DNA of 64,000 bases from Candidatus Heimdallarchaeota archaeon B3_Heim (GCA_003144275.1 NJBF01000015.1:17715-81714); one strand, 5' to 3'. Counted from the first letter of the stretch, positions 52,171 to 61,453 are shown. Notes: generated from the letters alone by a model not told the origin. Numbers and translations are program-made.

Positions 52171-54756
52171 TTATGAAAAGATATCCCATTCCATATCGTC
52201 AGCTGTAGCAAGAATTGCATTAAATGTAACAAGATCCGCCAGTGTAACAGTTCCGCTTAGTATAGAATCTATTAGTTCGATACACCTCGCTGAATTAACA
52301 TAAATTGAATTGGTGGCATTATCTTGAATATCGCCCCTTACTAAATTTTGCCAATTTGTAATAGCACTCTGGTTCAGGAGATGGGTTGGTACAGTGGCTA
52401 AGATATCATAAGTTTGATTAGCTGAGATTTGACTTTGGGTAAAGTTACCTCGTGCAGCCGAATAGTTCGCGGGGCCAACCAGATCTTGTGTTATAGTATC
52501 ATTTAATACCTTGATACCTAAGGAGAAAGCAGAACTAGCATCGTAGGTACCTTGTAATGCAGCATAATATTCACCTACTACATCAAATTCTGATGTTGTA
52601 TCATCAATAAATGTCTGTAATTCAGCTAGGAATGAATTTAGCGCTTGAAATTCGAGTTCATTTTGAGAGGTGACAATTGCATTCATCTCCCCTAAACTAT
52701 CTTGTGTGCCATTCAAGTACATACCTGTATTTGTTAAGCCTAATTCAATATCTTGCCAAATAGGATCATCAATATTTGAGACATTAGAGAAGGAGACATC
52801 TTGAAAAAGCCTCAAAGTATTGTTTAGTTGTTGAAACATCTGAGTTCCATTCTGAATCGTATATAAGAAATATTTGGTAACTGAATGAAGATTAATACTA
52901 AATTCTGCAAGATCACGAATAGGGACAATTGAGGTATTAGGTAGGGTTTCAACATCAATATCAAGAATCGAGGCTGATCGATCAAAATCAGCAGAAGCGC
53001 TTGCTAAATAATTACTGTCAAACTCGAAACCGAATAAATCGTCAATCACTAGTGTTAATTTGTATGTACTATTCACCCAAGGAGTCAAACCGTCTAAAAT
53101 AGTAATTAAAATCGGTAACACCAGTTCTAATTCCGTTAAAACGGAGGAAATTTCTGCAAAAACCGAGTAACCTAATTTTTCTCTCGCTTGTGAAAAAAGA
53201 GTAAGAAGTGGATCCTCTATGGAAGTAAGATTGTTTGTACCCTGAAGAAGAAGGTCAAGGGCAACCCGCATAGACGGGTCATATGTTGCCGTAATTGATG
53301 CGCCGTAACCACCAAGGGGAGAATGATCAATAGAGCCTTGGAGTAGAGTAAAAGTAAGATTTATTCCAGACTCTAAATTAGTTAAAGACCAAAGTAAATT
53401 GGGAACGTACGTCAACGCACTAGAAACGACTTTAGTTAAATCAAGAATTTGTGGTAGATCTTTCAGTGGTATTCCAGCAACTTGAGGTATGATAAATGGC
53501 AATAAGTATGCAATGAGGGGATTTTCGGCAAATTGTTTAAAAGAATTACCTGCTTTATCAAAATTGAATTGAGCAGACTCTATTAAAGCCATTAATCTAT
53601 CAAAATTCTCTTCGAGATTGGTGAAAAAATCCTCTGAAAAGATGTCGGCTGTTTCTGTAACACCAATACTCGCATATAATGTTCCTTCCATACCTTTTCC
53701 GATTGCATGGTAAGTCATTGGTATTATGATTATCGAGATTAGAAATAATGCGGCAAACAATGTTTTGACAGTAATTGTACGTATTGAAAGTTTTTTCTCA
53801 ACTTTTCCAAGTAGTCCTGCTAATCCAGCTCCAATGGTAAATGGAGTTATCCCTAGAAGGATAATATCAAGAAAAGGGACAATTGCTCCTAGTAGGTCAA
53901 AACCAATGAAGATTTGAGAACCTATTGATTCCACAATCGATTTATTTCGTAGGATTCCAACCAAATTTTGCCTTGAGATATTGTTGAATATACCCCATGG
54001 ATTTATACCATCGATTAAGATGTTAAAATGTATTAAAGTTTCAATTATCAAGTATGAGGAAATTAATGAGAGTATACCTAGGGGAGAATGACGAAAGGAT
54101 CGTTTAACAATGGGATATAGACACACTAGGATAGATAATAGACAGATAACTAATAGATATGTTGTCATCTCTTCTAGCCAAGTTATAGGGAGAACAATTA
54201 CAACTAATGTTGGCAAAATTATACTTAAGGCAAATAGTGTGAGTTTTCCTTCAGTTGTTTCCAGGATTGGCACATAAGAAGTTTTACGCGATAATTCCAC
54301 GGAATTTGAAGCATGATAAATAGCTTTGATTTTTCCTAATCCTTGTATTGGTTTAGTTTCAGGTTGAATTATTTGGATAAGCAGGTTAACAAGTGTTTTA
54401 TAACCAATATAGTTATATTGGGCATCAACGCCTTCTAAAACTAGATATTCAAACTTATTCCGAAAAAGGAGAGAAATTGGACCGATTTTCTCAAAAACCA
54501 ACATTAAGATATGAATTTCCTCTTCACTACTAAAACTGGTACATTTCTTAAATTTCAGATTCCTTAAGTGGCCTTGCGCAAATCCATAATGTTTGTCGCG
54601 ACTATGTTCGTTTAAAGCCCGTAACATCTTTTCTTTAGGAAAGCTAGGAAATTCAACGGATGGATCAGTTAATGAATTAACATTAAAACGGAAGGATTCT
54701 ATTTTAGGTTTTCCTTCTGCTTGTAAATTGAAGCTGATTTGGCATTTATCAGGCAT
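52171..54756 (-). CDS. Large membrane protein with a long outside domain
   Basis: An 861-residue protein of unknown family. Residues 1-170 are soluble, with a mixed strand-helix plan. Residues about 172-350 hold several membrane helices (near 172-190, 199-217, 226-245, 284-317 and 331-350). Residues about 355-861 are a soluble stretch without a helix of membrane type, rich in Asn, Ser and Thr (for example FTQSQISANQTYDI), mainly helical by pattern and probably outside the cell. It is divergent from the Rab-like GTPase operon, with about 140 bases between. Possible roles are adhesion or signalling; none can be shown. Confidence 0.65.
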   Translation of the reverse strand: MPDKCQISFNLQAEGKPKIESFRFNVNSLTDPSVEFPSFPKEKMLRALNEHSRDKHYGFAQGHLRNLKFKKCTSFSSEEEIHILMLVFEKIGPISLLFRNKFEYLVLEGVDAQYNYIGYKTLVNLLIQIIQPETKPIQGLGKIKAIYHASNSVELSRKTSYVPILETTEGKLTLFALSIILPTLVVIVLPITWLEEMTTYLLVICLLSILVCLYPIVKRSFRHSPLGILSLISSYLIIETLIHFNILIDGINPWGIFNNISRQNLVGILRNKSIVESIGSQIFIGFDLLGAIVPFLDIILLGITPFTIGAGLAGLLGKVEKKLSIRTITVKTLFAALFLISIIIIPMTYHAIGKGMEGTLYASIGVTETADIFSEDFFTNLEENFDRLMALIESAQFNFDKAGNSFKQFAENPLIAYLLPFIIPQVAGIPLKDLPQILDLTKVVSSALTYVPNLLWSLTNLESGINLTFTLLQGSIDHSPLGGYGASITATYDPSMRVALDLLLQGTNNLTSIEDPLLTLFSQAREKLGYSVFAEISSVLTELELVLPILITILDGLTPWVNSTYKLTLVIDDLFGFEFDSNYLASASADFDRSASILDIDVETLPNTSIVPIRDLAEFSINLHSVTKYFLYTIQNGTQMFQQLNNTLRLFQDVSFSNVSNIDDPIWQDIELGLTNTGMYLNGTQDSLGEMNAIVTSQNELEFQALNSFLAELQTFIDDTTSEFDVVGEYYAALQGTYDASSAFSLGIKVLNDTITQDLVGPANYSAARGNFTQSQISANQTYDILATVPTHLLNQSAITNWQNLVRGDIQDNATNSIYVNSARCIELIDSILSGTVTLADLVTFNAILATADDMEWDIFS

Positions 54757-54924
54757 AGGAGTTCACGAATCTCATATAGTTGATAAGTCCATATAATTAT
54801 GTATTAATATAATATTAACCTAATTCCATATAAATTGGCGAATCCTTTTAAGAAAATACTTTTCAGTGAACATCATTGAAATAATAACAAATTTGTGGCT
54901 CAAGCTATAAGAGGAGTTAGTACA
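54757..54924. promoter_or_regulatory. Divergent promoter region between membrane protein and GTPase operon
   Basis: This gap is AT-rich, with several TATA-like runs (atataatt, attaatataatatt, catataaatt), and must hold the promoters of both divergent genes. Which box serves which strand cannot be decided by eye. Confidence 0.4.
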
Positions 54925-55464
54925 TTGCCAAAGAAGAAAGGAAAGACGGGTAAATTTGCATTTAAACTACTTCTGGTGGGGGAACCTGAAGTGGGAAAGA
55001 CTAGTTTAATTAAACGTTATGTGGATAACTTTTTTGAAGAGGGTTATCAAATCACACTAGGAGTAGATTTTTTATCAAAAACAGTAATGTTAGATGTGGA
55101 GGAAGGTAAACAGGAGTTAATATATCAGATTTGGGACGTAGCAGGGCAGAGTGGGTTTACTAACTTCCGTCATTTATACCTTAAAAAGGCTCATGGCGTT
55201 TTTCTTGTTTTTGATCTCAGCAGACCTGAAGAAACTTTCACAAAGCTTGAACGATGGCGAAGTGATGTACGGGAACAGAGTCCAAACGCCAAAATCATTG
55301 TGATTGGTAATAAAGAGGATCTTGCGGAAGGAAAAATCCCTGGTTCTAAAGAAGAAATAATAGAAAAGTTTGAAGCAGAGGAGTTTATAACAACATCGGC
55401 TAAAACAGGATCCAAGGTAGAAGCTGCGTTCGTTCAGATGGGTAAGTTGATCTTAGGAGAGTAA
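54925..55464 (+). CDS. Rab/Ras-like small GTPase
   Basis: About 179 residues from the TTG at 54925, eight bases after GAGGAG; the listed GTG lies at 54895. The five G motifs, numbered from the TTG, are GEPEVGKT at 19-26, the switch I threonine T44 in ITLGVDF, DVAGQ at 71-75, NKED at 129-132 and SAK near the C terminus. The catalytic Gln is present; the residues after it are Ser-Gly rather than the Rab Glu. There is no C-terminal prenylation Cys, as in other Asgard GTPases. The longin-roadblock gene starts six bases after the stop, so a functional pair is likely. Confidence 0.9.
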   Translation: MPKKKGKTGKFAFKLLLVGEPEVGKTSLIKRYVDNFFEEGYQITLGVDFLSKTVMLDVEEGKQELIYQIWDVAGQSGFTNFRHLYLKKAHGVFLVFDLSRPEETFTKLERWRSDVREQSPNAKIIVIGNKEDLAEGKIPGSKEEIIEKFEAEEFITTSAKTGSKVEAAFVQMGKLILGE

Positions 55465-55470
55465 AGGACA

Positions 55471-56259
55471 ATGGTTTCTTTTAATGAACTTGAAATCTTC
55501 TTGGGTTTCTTTGTATTTACTAACAAAGGACGACCTCTAATCGCCAAGGATTTTCGTCCAAATAAAGATGCTGATGATTTCTCCCCTAAACAAATCTTCT
55601 CTCTTCTTCAATCAGCATTCGACCTTTCACAAGGATTAAAAGAAGAAAAAATTGATCCAGGACAAATATTTTATGTGGACTTTTCTTCTATGCGCATTGC
55701 TGGCATTCTCCGAAGTGAAGGATTGTTCGCACTAATTACTTCCGCTTCTGCTTCATTATTAGATATCGAATTTAAATTAAGGACTTTAATGACTTTATTT
55801 CTCGGAAGTTTCTCCTATAAATTTGGTAGAAAATCTATTAGAATAACCTCGAAAGAGAAAAAAGAATTTGACGGGGCAATTTTAACAGTCATGGCTGGAG
55901 AAAGTAGATATATGGGTGAATCCATGAAACAAGCTGTGGATGCAATTCTGGTAAAATGGATGAAGAATGAAGAAGCCATTCAGGGAGTGTGTATCTCTTC
56001 TTTCACAGGAGCTGTTATTGTGAATCGTATGGATTCAAAAATCCTTCCAGCAGCAGTTCGTGCGATTCGAGGAGCATTCGCTGCTCATCTAGAACAACCA
56101 GTATTCTTTCTTGCTGTTAGTGGGGTTTCTAATATCTTTGTCTACATCTTAGGAGAAGGGTTATTGCTACTTGTTGATGCGAACCCGAAAATTGCGCCCT
56201 CTGCTGCAATTACGACGATAGAGTCGAAAATTACTGATATCAAACAATTAATTATTTAG
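55471..56259 (+). CDS. Longin plus roadblock-like protein, partner of the GTPase
   Basis: A 262-residue protein. Residues about 1-130 have the longin-like order (LEIFLGFFVFTNKGRPLIAK, then FALITSASASLLDIEFKLRT), and residues about 155-262 a roadblock/LC7-like order: a long helix, IQGVCISSFTGAVIVNRMD, another helix, and FVYILGEGLLLLVDANP. Such domains act as GTPase partners or regulators in eukaryotes and in bacterial MglB. It starts six bases after the Rab-like GTPase, with AAAGGA as its ribosome site, so a complex with that GTPase is a fair inference. The GH57 gene follows 17 bases later. Confidence 0.68.
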   Translation: MVSFNELEIFLGFFVFTNKGRPLIAKDFRPNKDADDFSPKQIFSLLQSAFDLSQGLKEEKIDPGQIFYVDFSSMRIAGILRSEGLFALITSASASLLDIEFKLRTLMTLFLGSFSYKFGRKSIRITSKEKKEFDGAILTVMAGESRYMGESMKQAVDAILVKWMKNEEAIQGVCISSFTGAVIVNRMDSKILPAAVRAIRGAFAAHLEQPVFFLAVSGVSNIFVYILGEGLLLLVDANPKIAPSAAITTIESKITDIKQLII

Positions 56260-56276
56260 GTAATATTATTCCTATT

Positions 56277-58376
56277 GTGAAGAGCTTGATAGAGCAGCAA
56301 AACCAAGGAACAGTATATTTTCCAATCGTATTCCATATGCATCAACCCGTGGGGAATTTTCCTTGGGTCATTGAAGATGCTTATCAAAAATCTTATCTTC
56401 CACTTCTCAAAACTATTCAAAAATTTCCAGATATCAAGATAAATCTCCATATTTCTGGACCCTTATTAATTTGGTTAAAAGAAAACCATTCTGACTTTTT
56501 AGATCTCATTTACGGTCTATACTCAAATCATCAGCTAGAGATCGTTGGAGGAGGATTTTATGAACCAATTCTAGCAGTAATTCCTGAAGAAGATCGCTTT
56601 AGACAATTACAGAAAACGATTGAATGGTGGAAGTCCAATTACAATATTACTCCAAGAGGGATATGGCTTGCAGAAAGAGTATGGGTTCCTGATCTCCCAA
56701 GAACACTTTCAGAAATGAAAGTTGAATTCGTCTTTATCGATGATTATTTGCTCCATATGGCTGGGTTTTCGGAAGAGGAGACCTTCTATGCCTATAAAAC
56801 TGAATACCAAGGAAAATCCATAACAGTCCTTCCCATTAATGAATCAATTCGTTATTTAGTCCCTTGGAAGTCCCCTTCGGAATCGATCCGTTATCTTCGT
56901 AAAGCACGAGATCCTCGTCACGAAAAAATCGTTGTAATGATATCAGATGCAGAAAAAATGGGAGTATGGCCTGCGGGAGATCGTACAACACACGATATTT
57001 GTTATATTAGTGGATACGATGGAAAGAAAGGATGGATGGAAAGTTTTTTTGAGTCTCTTGTCGAAAATGACTGGATCAAACCTACATTAGTAAGTACGTA
57101 CCTGAATGACCATAATCCAAGAGGGCTTATTTACCTACCAACAAGTTCTTACGATAAAATGGCAATCTGGGCACTTCCCACTCCTTTACGAATTCGTCTG
57201 GAAGAGTTACGAAAGAAAGCTGAAAATGGTGAAATACCCCATGCTGAAGATGTTTTGACCTTCGCTAAAGGATCTCTTTGGCAGAATTTTCTGATAAAAT
57301 ATTCACAAGCAAATGTAATGCATAAAAGGATGTTATACTGTAGACACAAATTAAAAAAAATCGAATCTTTTACCTCTTCCACCGACCTTGAAGATGTATG
57401 GGAGCATATCCTCTCAAGCCAATCCAATGATGCCTACTGGTCAGGGATGTTTGGAGGAATTTACTACAGATTTCTTCGTCACACCTGCCTAAAACATGTT
57501 AATAAAGCAGAGTTTTTGATGGATCAGATTTGTAAAGAGCATGAAATAGAACTACCCGGTGTGTTAATACAAGATATCTTATTAGATGGCCAACCTGATG
57601 GTGTTTTAGAAAATAAGAATATATCCTGTTTCATTTCGTCACTTAAAGGAGGATCTATATTTTCTCTTAATTTAAAGGAACGAGGTTATGATTTTCTAAA
57701 TGTTCTAAGGCGATCTTTGGAAGCTTATCATACAGGGGAGATTCCTGTTGTTGAAGATAGGATAGAAAAATGGACGTTTCAAGATCACTTCTTTCACGAG
57801 ATAAATGATATTCAAACTTATCAAACAGATCAATATGTAGATATGGGAAATTTTGCAAATCGAAGATATACCATTCAACCAGATAATAAAGGATCAATAA
57901 CCCTAAATCGAATTGGGCAGGTGACAGGGAAGAATGGAAGAATTATACCCGTTTCAGTAAAGAAAACATATCAGGTTGATGATTCAATTTTAACTGTATA
58001 CTATGAGATTTTAGTCTCAGATAATGATTTTGATAGTAGTTTTTATTTTTCTCCAGAAATGAACTTCCTTGGAGCTTCTTATCCATATAAAACTAATGGG
58101 TTCCTAAATCAAGAAAAATTTGACCTTGATAAAGGAATCTCTAGAGCGTCGTGCCATCATTTTAAAATTCAGGATTTGAATGAGATTGAACAAGTCTCAT
58201 TAAAGGTAAAATTTCCTTATCCAATCCGTTGCATTGCATTCCCTCTAATGTCATTTGCTAAAAGTGAAATCGGTTACGAGGAGCAATATCAAGGTACTTC
58301 CATTTATCCATTCTTTGAAATCAACAAGAAAAAGACGATTTTTCAGATGGAGCTAACGTTAACACATTTGGAATGA
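56277..58376 (+). CDS. GH57 glycoside hydrolase, 4-alpha-glucanotransferase-like
   Basis: A 699-residue GH57 enzyme starting at GTG. The first motif HMHQP is at 20-24. The nucleophile is E133 in GIWLAERVW and the acid/base is D224 in VVMISDAEK; this 91-residue spacing equals that of the Thermococcus 4-alpha-glucanotransferase (E123 and D214). The C-terminal half is a beta-rich domain as in that enzyme. It would rearrange or cut alpha-1,4-glucans, for example in glycogen turnover. No signal peptide, so cytoplasmic. It is the third gene of the GTPase operon, which is unexpected. Confidence 0.85.
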   Translation: MKSLIEQQNQGTVYFPIVFHMHQPVGNFPWVIEDAYQKSYLPLLKTIQKFPDIKINLHISGPLLIWLKENHSDFLDLIYGLYSNHQLEIVGGGFYEPILAVIPEEDRFRQLQKTIEWWKSNYNITPRGIWLAERVWVPDLPRTLSEMKVEFVFIDDYLLHMAGFSEEETFYAYKTEYQGKSITVLPINESIRYLVPWKSPSESIRYLRKARDPRHEKIVVMISDAEKMGVWPAGDRTTHDICYISGYDGKKGWMESFFESLVENDWIKPTLVSTYLNDHNPRGLIYLPTSSYDKMAIWALPTPLRIRLEELRKKAENGEIPHAEDVLTFAKGSLWQNFLIKYSQANVMHKRMLYCRHKLKKIESFTSSTDLEDVWEHILSSQSNDAYWSGMFGGIYYRFLRHTCLKHVNKAEFLMDQICKEHEIELPGVLIQDILLDGQPDGVLENKNISCFISSLKGGSIFSLNLKERGYDFLNVLRRSLEAYHTGEIPVVEDRIEKWTFQDHFFHEINDIQTYQTDQYVDMGNFANRRYTIQPDNKGSITLNRIGQVTGKNGRIIPVSVKKTYQVDDSILTVYYEILVSDNDFDSSFYFSPEMNFLGASYPYKTNGFLNQEKFDLDKGISRASCHHFKIQDLNEIEQVSLKVKFPYPIRCIAFPLMSFAKSEIGYEEQYQGTSIYPFFEINKKKTIFQMELTLTHLE

Positions 58377-58435
58377 AAAAATTAAAGGATATTAAGGCAT
58401 TAACGAAAAAATTAGGTGTTGTGTCTTCATTGAAC

Positions 58436-58570
58436 CTATGAGAGTAGGTAAAGGAGAAAGACAATACCGAACAAGAATATGAACCCCACGCCGTAAGTGA
58501 AGACTACATCCATCAGGTTCATCATCAATTTTACTTTTCTTAGTAGAATTCCCATTTCTCTGGGTAACAT
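58436..58570 (-). CDS. Small tail-anchored-type membrane protein (44 residues)
   Basis: A minus-strand frame runs from an ATG at 58570 to a TAG at 58436. It begins MLPREMGILLRKVKLMMNL, amphipathic and basic, and ends in one membrane helix (VVFTYGVGFIFLFGIVFLLY). An AAGAGGGA ribosome site lies six bases before the ATG. The frame stays open upstream without a standard start and reads protein-like (PENPSFEGYFLEDF), so the N terminus may be longer. It lies in an otherwise empty gap between two plus-strand genes. Confidence 0.5.
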   Translation of the reverse strand: MLPREMGILLRKVKLMMNLMDVVFTYGVGFIFLFGIVFLLYLLS

Positions 58571-58729
58571 TGGGATTTCCCTCTTAATAAAGTCTTCTAA
58601 AAAGTATCCTTCAAAAGAAGGATTTTCTGGGACGTAAGGAAGATTAGGTAAAAAAATTATGAAAAATGGAGAAATCGGGTAATTTTTTTAGCCAAAGGAG
58701 TTAAACAACAAATATCTTTTTAGAAAGTA

Positions 58730-59164
58730 GTGGTGAATGATGTGGTAAATAAACCTAAAAACCTTCAAAAAACCAAAAAATATTTACGAAAAGTTATTGA
58801 TGATGGTGCAAGATTAAGACAATATTTTCTACGAGGTCATGGCAACTGGTTTGCCTTGATGTTTTCATTGATAAATTTTACACTAATTTTTTACAATCTA
58901 TTGTTTGTAAACTTGTTTTTTATACCAGCATTTCTTAAATCCTTTTCTTTATTCTTCATAATCTTTGGTGTGATATATTTTCCCATAGCCACTGTAGTGG
59001 GTTGGTTAGATTTTAAGAAAGGAACTTATAGAGCTGAACAACAGCTTACCCGAGAAATTTCCCCTATTTGGAGCGAAGTTTTCGCGAAATTGGAACAACT
59101 AGCCCAACAAAATCAAGACGTTTTGAGGACGATGAAGGCACTAGACAAGCCTGATAAGGACTAG
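58730..59164 (+). CDS. Two-helix membrane protein, hypothetical
   Basis: A 144-residue protein. A basic N-terminal segment (residues 1-35) precedes two helices near 42-62 and 66-90 (FALMFSLINFTLIFYN and FFIIFGVIYFPIATVVG). The C-terminal 50 residues form a cytoplasmic Glu/Gln-rich helix. The listed GTG at 58730 is doubtful, because several GTG codons follow. No family was recognised. Confidence 0.6.
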   Translation: MVNDVVNKPKNLQKTKKYLRKVIDDGARLRQYFLRGHGNWFALMFSLINFTLIFYNLLFVNLFFIPAFLKSFSLFFIIFGVIYFPIATVVGWLDFKKGTYRAEQQLTREISPIWSEVFAKLEQLAQQNQDVLRTMKALDKPDKD

Positions 59165-59219
59165 CAAGTCCTTATCCAGCCTTTAGGAAAAAAATTGGAG
59201 AAGAAATGGAACAATATTC

Positions 59220-60506
59220 TCATTTTTTCCTTTGTTTTCGTAAATTATATGAGCTAGAGTAGGCCATTTTTCGAGAATCCGTGGTATACATTCTTTCAGT
59301 TAATGTATCAGAAAGTAGAGACTTATTTTCCTCAAATACGGACTCTAATTTTGGGGATGCACCAGGTAATTCAGCACGAGATTTTAATATCGATTGTTGT
59401 TTTGATATTAGCCTCTGAGCTTCAGAAAACTGTCCCTTATCAGCTAGATAGATTGCTTCTTCTCTGACTAGAGCAGTTTCTAGTATCACAACATTATCTA
59501 ACACTTTCTGATTCTCAGATGTCAATAGTTCCTCATCATTTGTGAATGTTATAACACATGGATATTTTTTACTAATTTTCTCAAGACCCGAGTGGGCTGG
59601 GAACCATTCAACCTTAAATGTGACTATTTCCCGTTGGGAATCTTGTTTCCCAGAAGAAATTAAGAGATCCAGAATAATCATTCTATTATTCCCAGATCTA
59701 AGGTCACCAAGCTTAAAGGGTTGATTGGTCTGTTCTTCTAGAGAGACACCTAAAATACGTTGCATTTTGACACCTTGAGTTTGTTCCACTCTTACTTGAA
59801 TATTAGCCGCTATTGTTGCTAATAAACCTTTGAACTCCTTTTCAATGAACACAGGTATGTCATCTGCAGATTTAATATAGTAAAATTCTCCAGAAGCAGC
59901 ATCAGCTATACTGACAAGCATATCTTCATTGAAATCCCCTCCAATTCCAAAAGTACTGATAGTTATACCATCTTTATCGTGAACAGCTTTTGCTGATTTA
60001 GCAATTTGGAGTTTAGAAGTGATTCCCTTATTTGCCAAGCCATCTGATAGAAGTAGAACGACATTTCTATACTCTAGATTTTTATTTTGTCGAACTTGGT
60101 GAACCCCTTCCATCATCCCATCATGAAGATTTGTCATATGCCTTGCAGTGATACTTTTTACTTTAGCAATGACAGATGCTTTTTCTGTGAGCTTAGCAGC
60201 AGGTACAATCGTTTCAATAATGTCATCATATATGACTAGAGAGAAAATATCTGATTTTGACATATTTTCGATAATAAACTCAACAGCTTTCTTGGCTTTT
60301 TCAATTTTCGCCCCATCCATTGAACCAGATCGATCTAGGACTACACTCAAGTTTAGATCAATTCTCTCCTCTGTTTCAATAATTTCCTCTACTGCTTCAA
60401 GTTCAAGTTGAGCGTAAAGATGAGTATCTCCGCTTTCCAGGGCATAGTTACTTGAAGGAGATACTTTAATTTTAATATTATCAGTTAATTCATTGTCTTT
60501 TTCCAT
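59220..60506 (-). CDS. von Willebrand factor A domain protein
   Basis: About 428 residues. The metal-ion-dependent adhesion site is complete: DRSGSM near residues 58-63, the Thr in ARHMTNLHDG and the Asp in LLLSDGLANKG. Before it is a beta segment, and after it, from about residue 230, a beta-rich region (QVRVEQTQGVKM) and a C-terminal helical part (FSEAQRLISKQQSI), an arrangement known for cytoplasmic vWA proteins in bacteria and archaea. The start is placed at 60506 because GGAGG lies eight bases before it; the listed ATG at 60521 overlaps that site. Two winged-helix genes lie immediately upstream, so it is the third gene of their operon. Confidence 0.8.
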   Translation of the reverse strand: MEKDNELTDNIKIKVSPSSNYALESGDTHLYAQLELEAVEEIIETEERIDLNLSVVLDRSGSMDGAKIEKAKKAVEFIIENMSKSDIFSLVIYDDIIETIVPAAKLTEKASVIAKVKSITARHMTNLHDGMMEGVHQVRQNKNLEYRNVVLLLSDGLANKGITSKLQIAKSAKAVHDKDGITISTFGIGGDFNEDMLVSIADAASGEFYYIKSADDIPVFIEKEFKGLLATIAANIQVRVEQTQGVKMQRILGVSLEEQTNQPFKLGDLRSGNNRMIILDLLISSGKQDSQREIVTFKVEWFPAHSGLEKISKKYPCVITFTNDEELLTSENQKVLDNVVILETALVREEAIYLADKGQFSEAQRLISKQQSILKSRAELPGASPKLESVFEENKSLLSDTLTERMYTTDSRKMAYSSSYNLRKQRKK

Positions 60507-60521
60507 ACTCATTTCCTCCAT

Positions 60522-61055
60522 TCATTTTTTTAATTCTTCTTCCAATTCTTCTTGCTTTTTTAATACTTTTAGGCCTTTTTTGGTCAATTGATGACGTTTT
60601 TTTGGACGTCCAGCTTTTTTAGGTAGAATCTGTAGGGCCTCCTCAATATATTGCTTAATCAAGTTAAGATCTTCCAGATCCTCTATTGATTGCTTGACTG
60701 TTGTAGGTGAAAATCCGCGTTGTTGAAGTTCATACACACTGATGCCCTCTTGTTCCTGAATAACATTGAGAATTTTACGTCGAGACCTTTTCAGACGAAT
60801 TTCCTTCCCTTGAATATCTTTTAGTTTTTCCTTTCCATACTTTGTTAAAAAGACCTTATTAGCTTTATTCTTTTCAATAAATCCAGCTAGCTGAAGCTCC
60901 TTTACTCTTCGATAAATCGTAGCAGAGGTTAATTTTAATTGACTCCCTTCTGATTGGAAAAACGTATTTATCTCCAAGATCGAAATTGGTTCATCACGAG
61001 TATTCATGAACAAAAGAATTTCAATGGATCCTCTGGCTGCAAGAAGGTCAATCAT
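60522..61055 (-). CDS. Two-module winged-helix transcription regulator
   Basis: About 177 residues. The first winged helix is at residues 1-75 (IDLLAARGSIEILLFM, SATIYRRVKELQLAGFI) and the second near 90-165 (RRKILNVIQEQEGISVYEL, TVKQSIEDLEDLNLI), ending in an RPKKRHQLTKKGLKVL wing and a Lys/Glu tail. The ATG at 61055 follows GGAGG by nine bases; an in-frame ATG two codons earlier is an alternative. Its start region abuts the upstream winged-helix gene, and the vWA gene follows. It probably binds DNA as a dimer. Confidence 0.75.
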   Translation of the reverse strand: MIDLLAARGSIEILLFMNTRDEPISILEINTFFQSEGSQLKLTSATIYRRVKELQLAGFIEKNKANKVFLTKYGKEKLKDIQGKEIRLKRSRRKILNVIQEQEGISVYELQQRGFSPTTVKQSIEDLEDLNLIKQYIEEALQILPKKAGRPKKRHQLTKKGLKVLKKQEELEEELKK

Positions 61056-61057
61056 AG

Positions 61058-61453
61058 TCATAGTCCTCCATAGTCTCCACACTTGGAATGAAAATGGTGT
61101 AGTGATCGATAACCTATTCTACAACTTTCACATGAAACAATGATCAAGTTGATAATTAGATTGTTTTTACTATCTTGAACGTGCTCTCTGTACAGTGTAT
61201 CCAATAAATTTTTACCTTTCCTTGTAATTGATAATTTTTTATGAGTTTTTCCGACATCAATCAGGTAGCCACTAGAAATAAGCTCACAAACATATTTGAA
61301 AATAGTAGAAGTTGTTTTTTTCGATTTGTACTTCGTAAGTAGATGATTATTGACCTGATTAGAACAACAATTTGGATTTTTATAAACATAATCCAAAATT
61401 TCTGCTTTCTCTCTCATTAACACTTTTGTAGGGTCCTTTATTGCTATTTTCAA
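61058..61453 (-). CDS. Winged-helix protein with a C-terminal Cys/His cluster
   Basis: A 131-residue protein. Residues 15-85 form a winged helix (AEILDYVYKNPNCCSNQV, TIFKYVCELISSGYLIDVG, LSITRKGKNLLDTLY). The last 30 residues carry CESC, then HHFH and a final Cys (SLHHFHSKCGDYGGL), which could bind zinc. It starts at TTG; a Met 13 codons in is an alternative. Its end overlaps the start region of the next winged-helix gene, so translation is coupled. A TATA-like run lies near 61540-61550 on its strand. Confidence 0.65.
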   Translation of the reverse strand: MKIAIKDPTKVLMREKAEILDYVYKNPNCCSNQVNNHLLTKYKSKKTTSTIFKYVCELISSGYLIDVGKTHKKLSITRKGKNLLDTLYREHVQDSKNNLIINLIIVSCESCRIGYRSLHHFHSKCGDYGGL

